Shown: positions 45,593-56,813, numbered from the stretch's first letter. The stretch: DNA of 64,000 nucleotides from Symbiodinium natans (GCA_905221605.1 CAJNDS010000112.1:62001-126000), one strand, 5' to 3'. A program made the numbers and translations. The notes: generated by a model from the sequence alone, not told the origin.

Positions 45593-46909
45593 ACATGGCT
45601 TCCAAGGGCTGAAAGAACTTTCCGCCTTGGGCCACTGACCATCCTGTGGCCATGGCAGCACGGCCTGGGGCACTGGCAGGACTTCCGGAGAATCCTGAAA
45701 GCCTGAGGCCCCCAAATCCTAAACCCTAAACCCTAAACCCTAAAACCCTAAACCCTAAACCCTAAACCCTACGCCCCCTTACGGGTTTAAGGCTTGATAG
45801 GGTCCAGAGAATAGATGAGGGTAGGGTCACCAGATGTCCCCGTGATAGTGTCGTTGAAACTGATCAGAAATGCAACTAAGTGATACACACATTAGCAAGT
45901 AATTTAGAAGCTTGACTACTGCCTTGAATCAATCATTCGTAAAAAGCTTTAGTAAAAAGCTATAAACTTGCATAGAACGCGGTTCCCGTCGACGCTTGAC
46001 AATCCCCAGACGCGACATCAACATCCCCAATCGAAGCTTCAACACCCTAAACCTTCAACCCTAAACCCTAGACCCTAAACCCTAAACCCTAATCCCTAAA
46101 CCCTAACCCTAAACCTGTCTTAACCCTGAACTCCGGGTCACAAAGCAGCCGAGCTGCTGCCACAGCGCCTGGGCAGGGCGGGAGTTCAGGGTTTGCTTTC
46201 GCTTTTTTTGGTTTCTGGCTGTTGCCATTGGGCGCCCTGCATGTACGGCGGAATCTTCGGGTGTCAGACCCCAATTCTCTAGCAGGCTGTGCAAACACAC
46301 ACCCACAGGTCCCAGCCAGTGCAAGTTGGCGCGGATTCTGCTGCAACTCTAGCGACCCTTCAGGCGAAGATGCTCTCGCCACACCACACCAAGGCAGGCG
46401 GGAAGGCCAAGTTCTTCCAGCTGATGTCTGCAGGGTCTTCAACCCAGAACGAGCCCCCCAAATCCTAAAGCCGCCCCTGAGACGACCCCCGTGCCACCCA
46501 GTCTGAGGCGATTGCAAGAACAACAAACGCTCCGACGTCAGCACCAGCGCCTGCCCCAGGGCGAGCAAAGGGGAAACAGATGGGTCCCCCAAGGGTTCGT
46601 ATGCTGCAGACATGGGCCGAGCTTGCTCAGTCCAGAGTTTTCTGTGGCACTGGAACTAAACCAACCCCAAAGCTTCAACGTCAGCATGATGCACAACTGC
46701 CGAATTTCCATGGATCCAAAAGCTTCCGCAAGACAACAAACAATCTGAATCGAGGTTTGCGAAACCTTGCGAAGAACCCAAACTCTCACAGCACCGAAAC
46801 AAGGCCAATGCTCAAGACTTTCTTTCCCCCTTAGATTTTAAGTATCCGGCTGCGCCCCATGCTACTCAGCCCTGGACAAAAACAACCCCCTTTCTGACAA
46901 TACCACACG

Positions 46910-46966
46910 CACCATATATATATATATATATATATACTGAGAATAATAACAATAACAATAACGATG

Positions 46967-46998
<32 letters not shown>

Positions 46999-47032
46999 AA
47001 GAATAATAATAATAATAATAATAATAATAAAC
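46910..47032. repeat. AT-rich island, TA and AATAAT/GATAAT
   Basis: A TA run, then AATAAC, GATAAT and AATAAT triplets. Confidence 0.95.
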
Positions 47033-47141
47033 GACTCGACTCCAAAACCCCAAGAAACCCGGAGCCCTCTCCAGTCGCCTGTGAATTTCGCTGGCCATTT
47101 GTCGGATCGCACGAGGGCGGCTCGGCCTCACAGCATGAGGA

Positions 47142-47270
47142 GTAGGGTTTGGGGTTTGGGGTTTGGCGTTTGGCGTTTGGGGTTTGGGGTTTGGGGTTTG
47201 GGGTTTGGGGTTTAGGGTTTAGGGTTTAGGGCTTAGGCTTAGGGTTTAGGGCTGAGGGTTTGGGGTTTAA
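47142..47270 (+). repeat. TTTGGGG-dominated tract
   Basis: Left half is TTTGGGG with TTTGGCG, right half TTTAGGG with TTAGGC slips. Confidence 0.9.
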
Positions 47271-47878
47271 GGGCCGAAAGGCTATCAGGTCCCAGGGTGG
47301 TTTTGCGCTTGGGCTTTGCCGGGCTCTCTGTCTGTTGGGAATTGAATTCCAAATCTGGAATCCAGCTCGTCAAAGGCAGTTGCTGAGGATTGAAGGTCTA
47401 CCCACCTTCCCTGAAGCCCTAGACCTGAACCCTGAGCCACATTCTTTAGGATGTGGGATCCGATGTTGTCGCAAGGTGCAATGGGCTTGTGAAACTCGAC
47501 TTCCCCAAACAGCCCGAAGCCCATTCCAAAGTGCCCCACACATGTCCGCATGATTCTTCTGCCAGAGACCCAGACAGTCGAGACCGCACGTTCCAGGCCC
47601 GCATGTGTGTAGTTCGTGACCTGGGCATCTGCCGGATTTCTGGCTTTGGGGGCACTTTCCTGTGGAAAACCCTAAACCCTAAACCCTAAACCCTAAACCC
47701 TACTCGCGGCAGGCTTGAGACCTGCGGATGTCGAGTTTCGGGTGGAAGGCTGAGCGCGTCGCATTCAGGGTACGATAGGACAAATCCCAAACCCTGAGCG
47801 GCTAAAGTGTGTGTGGTTTCTCAAACTTTCTTACATTCTTACCCGGTGAAAGAGTCTCACTGGTCCTTGAGCAGGGTC

Positions 47879-47935
47879 TTCAGCACACTATTCGAGGTTA
47901 AAACCAAGCACACTATTCGAGGTTAAAACCAAGGA
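47879..47935. repeat. 27-bp tandem duplication
   Basis: CACACTATTCGAGGTTAAAA and its next bases occur twice in a row, without change. Confidence 0.95.
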
Positions 47936-48008
47936 CACACAGAAGTCGACCAGAATCATCCAGTGTTCACCAAGCGCAGAAACTGCAACAAGCCGTGTCG
48001 ACAGAATA

Positions 48009-48052
48009 TGGGGGAAGGGGGGGGAGGGGAAGGGGGGGGGGGGGGGGGGGGG
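48009..48052. repeat. Poly-G tract
   Basis: G-rich from 48009 (GGGGAAGGGG...), ending in an uninterrupted G run of about 24. Confidence 0.95.
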
Positions 48053-48927
48053 GTTTGGTTTTCGGCCAAGTGCAATCCTGGGGCTGGCGAGAGCGAGTGC
48101 ATGCCTGTGTGCATGTTAAGACGAGCACCCACTCGGACCAGAGCCCCACGTCCTCCTGGCGACTAGGCTTCTGAGTGTCTTAAAGGGCTCCTAATTGTTG
48201 ATTTGAGGTCTGGGCAGCTCGGGGCTTCGGACATTTAGGCCTAGGTGTAGGTGTTGTTGTTGTTGTCGTCGTCGTCGTTGTTGTTGCTGCTGCCGCTGCT
48301 GCCTTTTACACGTTTAACTTATAGAGGAGAGTTAGGGTCTCAAGCGGATTCATGGGCAAGACTGACAGGTGGGATGGATTCCAGGGTCTATGAGGCAGCA
48401 ACAAACAATATTCATTTGGTGTTATTCTTCTTGGCGGCCTTGCCTTTCCAGATACTCAAAAGTTTGGATATTACCCCCCTGAAGGACTTCCAAGCTCATA
48501 GAAAGGTTTTGGGCGGTTCTCTCAATAGTTTTCCCTTTCTTCTTGGCCACATGGTATCACTATTAGACCGTGGGTCTTTGATCTGTTTCCAAGCTTGTTG
48601 TAACCACGTCAGAAGTCCGAATTAATGAATAAGAATACGAGTTACAAGGACGGAGTGAACATGAGGGCGCGTGAATTCGTATTACCACGAGCCATCGGAA
48701 CTTCATTACGAAGTCCCCAACACCAGAATAAACGAGATGACCATACATAACAAATAGCAGTAAGTGTGCTGAACATTCTATCCCGACGAAGAAATCCAAG
48801 AAGCTCTGTATCCTTCTTGCGATCATCTTCACGCCTCATCTGCTAAATCCCGGTGTTCTCACCTTCGACACCACCACGAAGTTTCATTCTCCCCCATCAT
48901 GGCTGCTACCGTCTGTATCTAGATGCC

Positions 48928-49011
48928 TTATATAGCCCCTAGTATACCTAAGTAGCCCCTACATAACCCTTAAAGAACCCCTAAGCTCCCTTGTAAGGGT
49001 CCCTCCTTTAG
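48928..49011. mobile_element. E7 element
   Basis: CCCCTAGTATACCTAAGTAG, CCCTTAAAGAACCCCTAAG and the end GTAAGGGTCCCTCC. The left end is divergent. Confidence 0.55.
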
Positions 49012-49095
49012 TTTAGAGCCTGCCCCTGGCTCCTCGTCAGGGCTCAAGTGGACGGTTCGTCGTGCTTCGGCCCTTAGACGGCTTCCGCTGCAAAT

Positions 49096-49206
49096 GTTTA
49101 GGGTTTAGGGTTTAGGGTTTAGGGTTTAGGGTTTAGGGTTTAGGGTTTAGGGTTTAGGGTTTAGGGTTTAGGGTTTAGGGTTTAGGGTTAGGGTTTAGGT
49201 TTAGGT
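49096..49206 (+). repeat. Telomeric tract (TTTAGGG)n
   Basis: Fifteen units, the last ones shortened. Confidence 0.95.
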
Positions 49207-50281
49207 GTATTCAGATAGGGCTTTGGAGAAGTCGCTTCCTAGCTGGGCTGGGCACGACTCGAGTCTCAGCGATCAGTTTTCCGCAGCTTCAGAGACTGGA
49301 GTTCTGGAGTTCACACAAGCCTGGGTTAAGAGGGCTTCGTGACTACAGGCACAACAGCTGCAGGCAAGGCCTTGTCTTCTAATTACGTCGCGAATGACCT
49401 GACCGAACGCTCGGAGGCTCGCTGCTGAGGCCCTAAACCCTCATCAACCCTAAACCCCCAGCTGAACCCCTCCTGCCCTGCCCCCTCGAGTGCATTTCAG
49501 CGAAGATGTATTGCCACGAGGGCCCGGGCCGGCGCATGATGCCTGCACGGTCCTTGGCTGCAAGCCCCCACTTACACATGTTTTGACCAGGCTCCTCGGA
49601 ATTTGAAAGTAAGCTTGGGCCGTGTTGCGCTAAGCTTGAGGGCTTCTCTGCAGCTTCTTGCGTTTGCAAAAGTTTAAACCTGCAACAGCTGGACAGAAGT
49701 CCCTATTATCCAATGCTCAAGGCTTGAGGCTGAGGGCAGTCGGGAGACTCTTGACATCGCAAAACCATGATATCATACTGCACGAGACTGGATACAAGAA
49801 AGCTCGAGCAGCACTTCGTGATCACCAGCCACGGATCCCAAGAATTTAATAGTGCTGAGCTCCCAGAGTGTCATTAGGATTATTGGATTATAAAGTTGTT
49901 TTGGCCAATCCCAACCAGTCCCGAAAGCATACGAGCAAAACCAATAGCAGGAATAGCCGCATGGGGTCTCACACGTGCTTGAGCCATGAGTGTGAGAAGA
50001 GACATTCGGCCACTGCATCAGGCGCGCCGACCCCCGAAGTGTCTTGTCTCCTGGCGCCCTCATTGCCCTCGCCGCCTCCACCACTTACACCCCCCCCCCC
50101 CCCCCCCCTTTAGAGACCTTTCGAAAACCCTAAACCCTAAACCCATAAACCCTAAAACCCTAAACCCTAAACCCTAATGTGTAGCGTCCAGGGCCCCTGA
50201 AGTTCCTCACCCCAAACGTCGGCCCGAAGCCATCCCCAAGCTGCGTGTCTCCAAACCTCTCCAACTGCCTCATGCCTAACC

Positions 50282-50405
50282 CCCATAATAAGCCCTATAA
50301 GCCCCAATAAGCCCTATAAGCCCTATATAAGCCCTAATAAGCCCTATAAGCCCTATAAGCCCTATAAGCCCTATAATCCCTATAAGCCCTGTAAGCCCTG
50401 TAAAG
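50282..50405. repeat. Minisatellite, unit TATAAGCCC
   Basis: About 12 units of 9-10 bp, some lengthened (CCTATATAAGCCC). Confidence 0.9.
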
Positions 50406-51368
50406 CCCCAGACCGTCCCAAACCATCCTACAACCCAATCCGGCCCGGCGGCCCGCACTGGGGGCTTCAGCGCGGCGCCCAGCGAGGCAAGCAGCCCGCT
50501 GGGGCCACTGCCCTGCAAAGCGGTTTTGGATTTTGGGTTTTGGGTTTAGGGTTTTGGGTTTCTTTGAAGTGGCGGGGTTCAGATCGATTCGGGGTCGGGC
50601 GCGGCATCTTTGCTTGGAAGCTCAAGGGTTTGAGCTTCTTGTTTATGTGCGGGCTAGGCCGGGCTAGGCCGGGCTTGGGTTGGGATCTGACATGGCTGCC
50701 AGGCCTTCTCCACACGTATGCAGAAGTAGCTCGGCAGCTCCGCCTGCAGAGATCAAACGGTCAACACTGGTCCCTTCGGCATCGTAGCCAAAGCCTTCGC
50801 CGCCCAAGGATTGCGTCGCTGCAGCTACATGTTGAGATATGGGTCTGCATGTTGCAAAGTCGCTTCGAAAGCTCGCATGATTTATCACAAACCCTGGTCC
50901 TCGAGTCCCGAAACCCAAAGCCCCAACTACTCCGACACTGACGTGAAGCTTGCTTTCAGGAGCCTTGCCTGCTTCAAGGTCCCCTGCCAAAGCCCCACCA
51001 AAAGAACCCCGGAGCTCCGGCGCAACGCGAGCCCCTAAACGCAGGCCTCGGCTTGCTCCGTGGGGAGGGGGCCTGCGAACGCGCGCGCGCGCACGCCCGC
51101 GGCGTTTCTTCAGGGTTTAAAGATGCAGGGCTAGACCGCCAATCGTGACCCATAGTGCGACCTGATTTTTTGTGCGACCTCCGATAGTTGCAAGCCGCCA
51201 GGAGCAGAGCTAGCTGGTCCCATGCAGCACTGGCTGCACCTTGGCTTAGTGGCAACCTGCATCTGAGAATATAAACTCGATACAGTAAAACAAACTGCAC
51301 GACATGAGCGCCAAGCACTACCCGCCCTTGTCGCAAACCCGGCAAGAAAAATTGTTTTACTTCGAACA

Positions 51369-51712
51369 TCCCCAACCTCTCTTGGGGGCACTCCGGAGAC
51401 GACTCTGGGGTTGGGCACTTCAGGGAGACTCTGGGGCTGGGCACTCCGGGCACTCCGGGGACACTCTGGAGTTGGGCACTCCAGGGAGACTCAGGGGTTG
51501 GGCACTTCAGGGAAACTCCTAACACTCCGGAAAGACTCTGGAGTTGGGGTTGGGCACTCCAGGGAGACTCTGGGGCTGGTCACTCCGGGAGACTCTGGCG
51601 ACACTGTGGTGTTGGGCACTCTAGGGAGGCTCTGGGGTTGGGCACTCCAGGGACACTCTAGAGTTGGGCAGGGACACTTTGGGGTTGGGCACTGGGCAAG
51701 GAGAAGAGTTGA
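51369..51712 (+). repeat. Minisatellite array 1, unit about 25 bp
   Basis: Units of the form GGTTGGGCACTCCAGGGAGA followed by CTCTGG, about 13 copies with deletions. Confidence 0.9.
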
Positions 51713-52907
51713 GTTTAACATCCAACAACCCCACACCGACGGCGGGAAAATGTAAGCAACAAAATCAACCCTTGAAAATACGACACAAACCCAACCTCCA
51801 CCTTGCCTTCAGTGACCTCCGGAGTTGCCGGGCGCTCAGCACGCCTCGGTTTTGGCTTCAAAGGGTCTTTTAGGGTTTAGGGTTTAGGGTTTAGGATTTA
51901 GGATTTAGGGTTTAGGGTTTAGGGTTTTTTATGGGCTGGAGCCTCACGGACACTACCTCAGGCCTGTGGGCTCTGGCCCTGGCCTCCACAGGAACCAGCA
52001 TCACCAGCACTAAGGCACCAAAAACACCCTCCGCCCGTTCGGCCTCTTCGGTCGCTGTGTCTGCACGGCGCGTGCAGCTCCACCCGCGGACACGCGCGGT
52101 TCCTTCGAGCAGATTTAGGGCATCTCGGTAGGCAAAATCGGACGTGGGCTGCGCGTCATGTTTGCCGCAGCCTGGCAAAACCAGTGCTGCTGAGCGCTTC
52201 TTTTCCACACAGGCCTGTGAACACAATGCCTGGTGCAAACCGCTGTGGTTTGGGCTCTGCGTGGCAAGATCACTGCCTGGAGGACGACCTGTTCCTGTCA
52301 CTCTGCTCCAGGCATTCACCTGCCGATGCTCCGCGCCTCTCACAACCTCTCTGAGCGGACTGTTCTCAACATAACATTGGTAGCGCTACACTGCTACACC
52401 CGCGGTTTCACAAGCCCAGGGCCCCACCACCCCACGGTCTGCAGACCCCGTACTTCTTGCAACTCCCTGGGTCCCTGGGGGCCCTGGTGAAATCGCGGCA
52501 TCCCAAGAAAATCACACTTCTACTGCTGCACTTTCTCACAATGCGGGCCGTGGGCCTTGGGCCCGTGGGCCGCGCAGGCATGGCAGCAATGCGTCTCGTG
52601 CCAGGTCACCTAGAGGGCTCACAGAGGCTTTGGAGTGTTGAGATGCCGAGTGCAATTGCTGTAGGGATGACTTCACAGCGTGTCTAGGTTTCTCGCAGCT
52701 TTGTGTTGAGAGTTATGAGAGGCAGATCCATCCAGCATGTTCCTCAACTACTTTGGGGCGCTGTGGAACTTGCTCTAGGGGTTGTCAGTTTACAGTTTGC
52801 TTTTGCCTATTTGACAGGTTTTGCTATTCCCCACCCTCGTGTGGCGCTGTTAGGTTTAAACTAAACTCTTCTCCTCGCCCGGTCTACTCCCTGGTGCGCC
52901 CAGCGTA
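51713..52907. other. Spacer between the inverted minisatellites
   Basis: One telomeric tract at 51870-51930 and a 143-codon minus-strand frame (51912-52343) ending in that tract. Nothing recognised. Confidence 0.5.
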
Positions 52908-53245
52908 CCCAACCCCAGAGCATTTTCAGAGAATATCCGGAGTGCCCAGCCCCAACCGGTATTTCTAGAGAATTCCTACAGACTCTTACTCAGAATTCCT
53001 AGAGTGCAACTTCAGAGTATCCGAGTATCCCCAGAGCATCCCTGGAGTGCCCACCCCCAGAGAGTCCCCAAAAATCCTTGAAGTGCCCAACCCCCGAAAA
53101 ATCCCTGGACGCAGAGAATCCCCAGCGTCTCTCCAGAGAATCCTTCGAGTGCCCAACCCCAGGGTATCCCCTGCAGCGCCCAACCCCAGAGTATCCCCAG
53201 AGAACCCTTGGAGCGCGCATCCCCAAGAGCATCCTCACAAAATCC
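52908..53245 (-). repeat. Minisatellite array 2, inverted relative to array 1
   Basis: Units of the form GAGTGCCCAACCCCAGAGTA followed by TCCC: the reverse complement of the unit at 51369. More diverged than array 1. Confidence 0.85.
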
Positions 53246-53344
53246 TGGGAGAGCCCAACCCGAGAGTGAGCCGGCAAATTCCTTGCCTGCAGGCTGCGGA
53301 TGTCCGAAGTAAAGTAGTGTTGGTTTATTTGGTTTTGCTGTCCA

Positions 53345-54970
53345 TCACATGGCCACAGGCACAGAGAGGGAGGAGAGGGAGGGGCTTCGAACAAGTGATG
53401 GGGGAGGCCCCGCCTGGTACGTGCATCCTTCAGCTGCGCAAGGCTTGCCGGCCGCCTTTGTCTCATTCGCCTCCGGTGTCCCAGGCTGCTTGCTCACAGC
53501 CGCGGAATCCTCGCTGCTGTTCCCCTGGGCTGCTTCCACCTTGCTGACAAAGACGATGCCCTCGCAATGCTTGCCATGTCCACAGCGCTTGCCCTTTGCA
53601 CATGCCCCACAGCAGTACTCACCCTTCGTCGCCTGGTATTGGCAGCCGGGTGTGGCACAGCACTTAGCGGCCTTGGGCTCGACATCTTCGCTGCTGCCGC
53701 TCTCTGACACAATCACCTTGTCGCAGCGGGAACCATGCGCACCACGACCCTTCGCGCACACCTTGCAACAGTACTTGTCATGCCAAGTGGGCTTGTACTG
53801 GCAACCCGGTGTCGCGCAAGACTTGCCGTCCAGGGCCTTGCTCTCGGAATCCTCGCTGCTGTCCGATGCAACCATGCCACTCTTGAATATGATGCCCTCG
53901 CAGTGCTTGCCATGTCCACAGCGCTTGCCCTTTGCACATGCCCCACAGCAGTACTCACCCTTCGTCGCCTGGTATCGGCAGCCGGGTGTGGCACAGCACG
54001 TAGCGGCCTTGTGCTCGACATCTTCGCTGCTGCCACTCTCTGACGCAATCACCTTGTCACAACCGGAACCATGGGCACCACGACCCTTGGCGCATACCTT
54101 GCAACAGTACTTTTCATGCCAAGTGGGCTGGTACTGGCAGCCCGGTGTCGCACAGCGCTTGCCGTCCAGGGCCTTGCTCTCGGAATCCTCGCTGCTGTCC
54201 GATGCAACCATGCCACTCTTGAATATGATGCCCTCGCAGCGCCTGCCATGTCCACAGCGCTTGCCCTTTGCACATGCCCCACAGCAGTAGTCACCCTTCG
54301 TCGCCTGGTATTGGCAGCCCGTTGTGGCACAGCACTTAGCGGCCTTGTGCTCGACATCCTCTGAGGGATTCTCGGTCAAGTTGTGGGAGCGATCGCAGTG
54401 ACCTCCATGCGAGCCAGGGCGGCGTGCACAGGTCTGGCAGCAGTGGGTCTGGTGCCACGTGGCCCGATAGCCGCAGCCTGAGCTGGCACACGCCCGGGTG
54501 GCACTGGTGTCGTCGGTCAGGCCTGCCTCTTCGACCCCGCGCTTGCCCTTTCCCTTGCATTTACCCCATTTCTGGCACTGGCCACCCTGCCCGAGGAGGC
54601 CCAGCACAAAGGCCAAGGGCCCACAATGCTTGGACTTGAATGCATGATTCATGAGCCTCATGTGCAAGGGGTGCGTCGCCTCTGACAGCTTGCAGTCAAA
54701 CTCATGTGCGGCACACTCACCTCCATGCACCTCCAGCCTTCTGGCATAGCATGCCCCGCACAGGTCGTAGTCAGGGCAGGAGCCACACTTGAAGCGAGGG
54801 CCAAGCAGAGGGTTTGCACCACAGCCATCGCAGACCACCCCCTGATGCACCAAGAGGCCCGGCAAGAAGGGGAGCCTCTCCTCCAGCCTGCCCAGGCCGT
54901 TGCGAAGCCGGTCGTGCTGGGACTCGAAGAACGTGGCCAGGAAGTTCAGCTTCTCATCGAAGCCTAAGGC
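53345..54970 (-). CDS. PB1-ZZ protein, exon 3 (ZZ zinc finger and Cys/His module array)
   Basis: 541 residues (about 193-733 of the protein) and a TGA stop. A short helical stretch precedes a ZZ zinc finger at residues 239-281. Its spacing is exact: C-x2-C-x11-C-x2-C-x5-C-x2-C-x7-H-x6-H. After a Lys/Gly-rich spacer come six complete Cys/His modules and a broken seventh. The pattern is C-x4-C, nine or ten residues, CC-x2-C, then HG near a final C followed by D or E. Two versions alternate (type A with TWHxKYCC, type B with TKGEYCC), separated by Ser/Glu/Asp-rich linkers. PB1 plus ZZ is the arrangement of the p62/NBR1 autophagy scaffolds, but no UBA, LIR or FW domain is evident, so autophagy is only inferred. 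The module family itself I do not recognise. The acceptor is CCTGCAG|G, directly preceded by a telomeric array. Confidence 0.9.
   Translation of the reverse strand, partial: ALGFDEKLNFLATFFESQHDRLRNGLGRLEERLPFLPGLLVHQGVVCDGCGANPLLGPRFKCGSCPDYDLCGACYARRLEVHGGECAAHEFDCKLSEATHPLHMRLMNHAFKSKHCGPLAFVLGLLGQGGQCQKWGKCKGKGKRGVEEAGLTDDTSATRACASSGCGYRATWHQTHCCQTCARRPGSHGGHCDRSHNLTENPSEDVEHKAAKCCATTGCQYQATKGDYCCGACAKGKRCGHGRRCEGIIFKSGMVASDSSEDSESKALDGKRCATPGCQYQPTWHEKYCCKVCAKGRGAHGSGCDKVIASESGSSEDVEHKAATCCATPGCRYQATKGEYCCGACAKGKRCGHGKHCEGIIFKSGMVASDSSEDSESKALDGKSCATPGCQYKPTWHDKYCCKVCAKGRGAHGSRCDKVIVSESGSSEDVEPKAAKCCATPGCQYQATKGEYCCGACAKGKRCGHGKHCEGIVFVSKVEAAQGNSSEDSAAVSKQPGTPEANETKAAGKPCAAEGCTYQAGPPPSLVRSPSLSSLSVPVAM
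53530..54370 (-). repeat. 336-bp tandem repeat inside the PB1-ZZ coding exon
   Basis: The same landmark (CTCGCA before the type B module) recurs at 53561, 53897 and 54233, exactly 336 bp apart. Each unit codes for 112 residues holding one type A and one type B module. The copies are nearly identical at DNA level, which points to recent tandem duplication or gene conversion. The length is a multiple of three, so copy number can change without breaking the frame. Confidence 0.9.
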
Positions 54971-54976
54971 CTGCAG

Positions 54977-55102
54977 GTTTAGGGTTTTGGGTTTAGGGTT
55001 TAGGGTTTAGGGTTTAGGGTTTAGGGTTTAGGGTTTAGGGTTTAGGGTTTAGGGTTTAGGGTTTAGGGTTTAGGGTTTAGGGTTTAGGGTTTAGGGTTTA
55101 GG
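54977..55102 (+). repeat. Telomeric tract at the 3' end of a PB1-ZZ intron
   Basis: Eighteen units. On the gene's strand they read CCCTAAA and run to CCTGCAG|G, the acceptor of exon 3. Confidence 0.95.
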
Positions 55103-55535
55103 CGAAAAGTCGATGACATTCAATCCGACTAGGGCCGCTACTGTTGTGCTCACGCCCGGGCCTCCAGCTCAGTCACCAAGGACAACAAGAACTGGCCGCC
55201 ATTTTCCGGCGACACCTGGACACGACAGCAGCTTTCGCCGTTCCACAGCATGCTTTTCGTAATCATATGTAGACAACTGGTACCTGTACAATACCCGTTC
55301 TCTGCTCAGACAAAATATTCGAGAATACACGGCCAAAGACCGTTGCCAAAAATGAAGGCACTTCTTCAGAAAGCAGATCCAGAAACAGCACGGCGCTTCT
55401 GTGTAACAGAAAACGCCTGCGCCACTGATTCTTCGATTCGAAAATGACAACCTACACGTGCACCCGACCCCCCAAAACAAGACTCAAACGTGGCACATGC
55501 AAGCCCTGAGCCCTTCAGGCCTGTTCATTTGGGAG

Positions 55536-55619
55536 TGTACGAACATAGGGGCCCCCCAAGGAAAGCCCCAACTAATAGGATTCCCTTTACAAAAAGGACC
55601 CCAAAAGCGGAAACCCCCA
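55536..55619 (+). mobile_element. E1 element in the large PB1-ZZ intron
   Basis: GTACGAACATAGGGGCCCCC start, AACTAATAGGATTCCC core and AAGGACCCCAAAAG end. It sits in the 2.8-kb intron, opposite to the gene. Confidence 0.6.
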
Positions 55620-55715
55620 TTTCTGGACTGGCCATACCTCCCCAGGCCTCGGCAAGGAAGCGTGCCAGGTCCTGCTCAGCCTTCCTTGGCTCCGAGGAGG
55701 TCATCATCTTCCATT

Positions 55716-55907
55716 AAATATGGGCCCTTGAAAGGGTACCCAAAGTAGGGTTTAAGGTTTAGAGTTCAAAGTAGGGTTTAAGGTTTAGAGTTCAGGGTTC
55801 AGGGTTTAGGGTTTACCCCCTGTATACCCTATACAAACTAAGGGCCCTTGCATCAGAACCCTTTACAGGAGGTTAGGGACCATATTGAGGGCACATGAAA
55901 CTACACC
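55716..55907. mobile_element. E6 element interrupted by telomeric repeats
   Basis: Matches the copy at 10990 on both sides (GGGCCCTTGAAAGGGTACC and CCCTATACAAACTAAGGGCC, ATCAGAACCCTTTACAGG). Between them lie about 72 bp of degenerate TTTAGGG repeat in place of roughly nine bases. Confidence 0.75.
55745..55816 (+). repeat. Telomeric insert within an E6 element
   Basis: Degenerate TTTAAGG, TTTAGAG and TTCAGGG units between two intact E6 parts. Confidence 0.85.
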
Positions 55908-56252
55908 AAGACATCAGAGTTGGGAAGAGCTTAGTGCTTCGGAGGCTTCGGATGATGTCACCTTCATACGCGCCTCTGCATACAGATGCCTCGTCCCAAC
56001 CCTCAACCCGGTCAGAGCCTTAACGACCAAAAAGTTCTTGTTAGGTCATAAAGTTCCCAAAGCTTAAACCCAGAAAGCCCCTCTCCGAACCAAGGCTCTG
56101 GAGGCTGTTGCGGCCGAGGAAGGACCAAAGCTCCTAGCGTAGAGCTGTAGGGCTGCAAGGGCTTCGGGTGTCGGTTTCTAGGAGCACTTCGGGTTTGGGG
56201 TCGAGTTTGGGATGTAGTGAGAATGAAGCAGCAAGGCGAGCCGCCTTTTTTG

Positions 56253-56281
56253 TCACACACACACACACACACACACACCCA

Positions 56282-56336
<55 letters not shown>

Positions 56337-56357
56337 GCGCGCGCGCGCGCGCGCGCT
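56253..56357. repeat. Alternating purine-pyrimidine tract (CA)n (ACGC)n (GC)n
   Basis: About 105 bp with strict alternation apart from one CC step, inside the large PB1-ZZ intron. Strong Z-DNA candidate. Confidence 0.95.
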
Positions 56358-56813
56358 CACTCATACACCAACCCAGTTCACCTTCAGTATGCCCCCGAAA
56401 GCCCTGAACCCCACCTGCCCACCCTAAACCCTAAACCCAAAGCCCGAAACCCTGAACCCTACAATCCCGCGGAGCGACACCAGCTCCTGCAACGCCTCTC
56501 CCAACGCCGGCACGAATCTCCTGGGACCGCACCAAACCCTACAGATCCCGACAGCTTTTGGGTTTAGGGTTTAGGGTTTGTCTTTTACAAAGCGCGCACG
56601 TCGTACATCGCAGCGCCATACCGCAGCTGCGAAGGACCAGGGTCAAGAGCGGTTTTTCAGGGTGCCTAAAGGAGGGCCTCAACTCTCATAGCCTGAGCAT
56701 CTGCTCGCAGAGAAGTACTCAAGGGGAGTTGCGCCTCTGGAAGCTCAACCATCTTATGCACCCTGCTCGCCTGACAACCGAAGGTCCCAAAGATCCCAAA
56801 GCATTCGAAGAGA

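Larger units (their letters stand above)
43471..51360. other. Region without a recognised gene
   Basis: Scattered telomeric tracts, the AT island, poly-G, E7 and the TATAAGCCC array. A 174-codon minus-strand frame at 46089-46613 ends inside a telomeric tract and is not convincing. 44340-45100, 48060-48920 and 49210-50110 show nothing recognisable. Confidence 0.5.

Noticed and set aside
46089-46613. 174-codon minus-strand open frame starting with ATG
   Set aside because: At this base composition a few frames of this length are expected by chance in 64 kb on six frames; it ends inside a telomeric tract and shows no domain.
50282-50405. TATAAGCCC array as a possible CRISPR-like or regulatory array
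   Set aside because: Units are contiguous with no unique spacers; it is a plain minisatellite.
53349-54364. 313-codon plus-strand open frame
   Set aside because: Antisense shadow of the cysteine-rich exon; its repeats simply mirror the 336-bp coding repeat.
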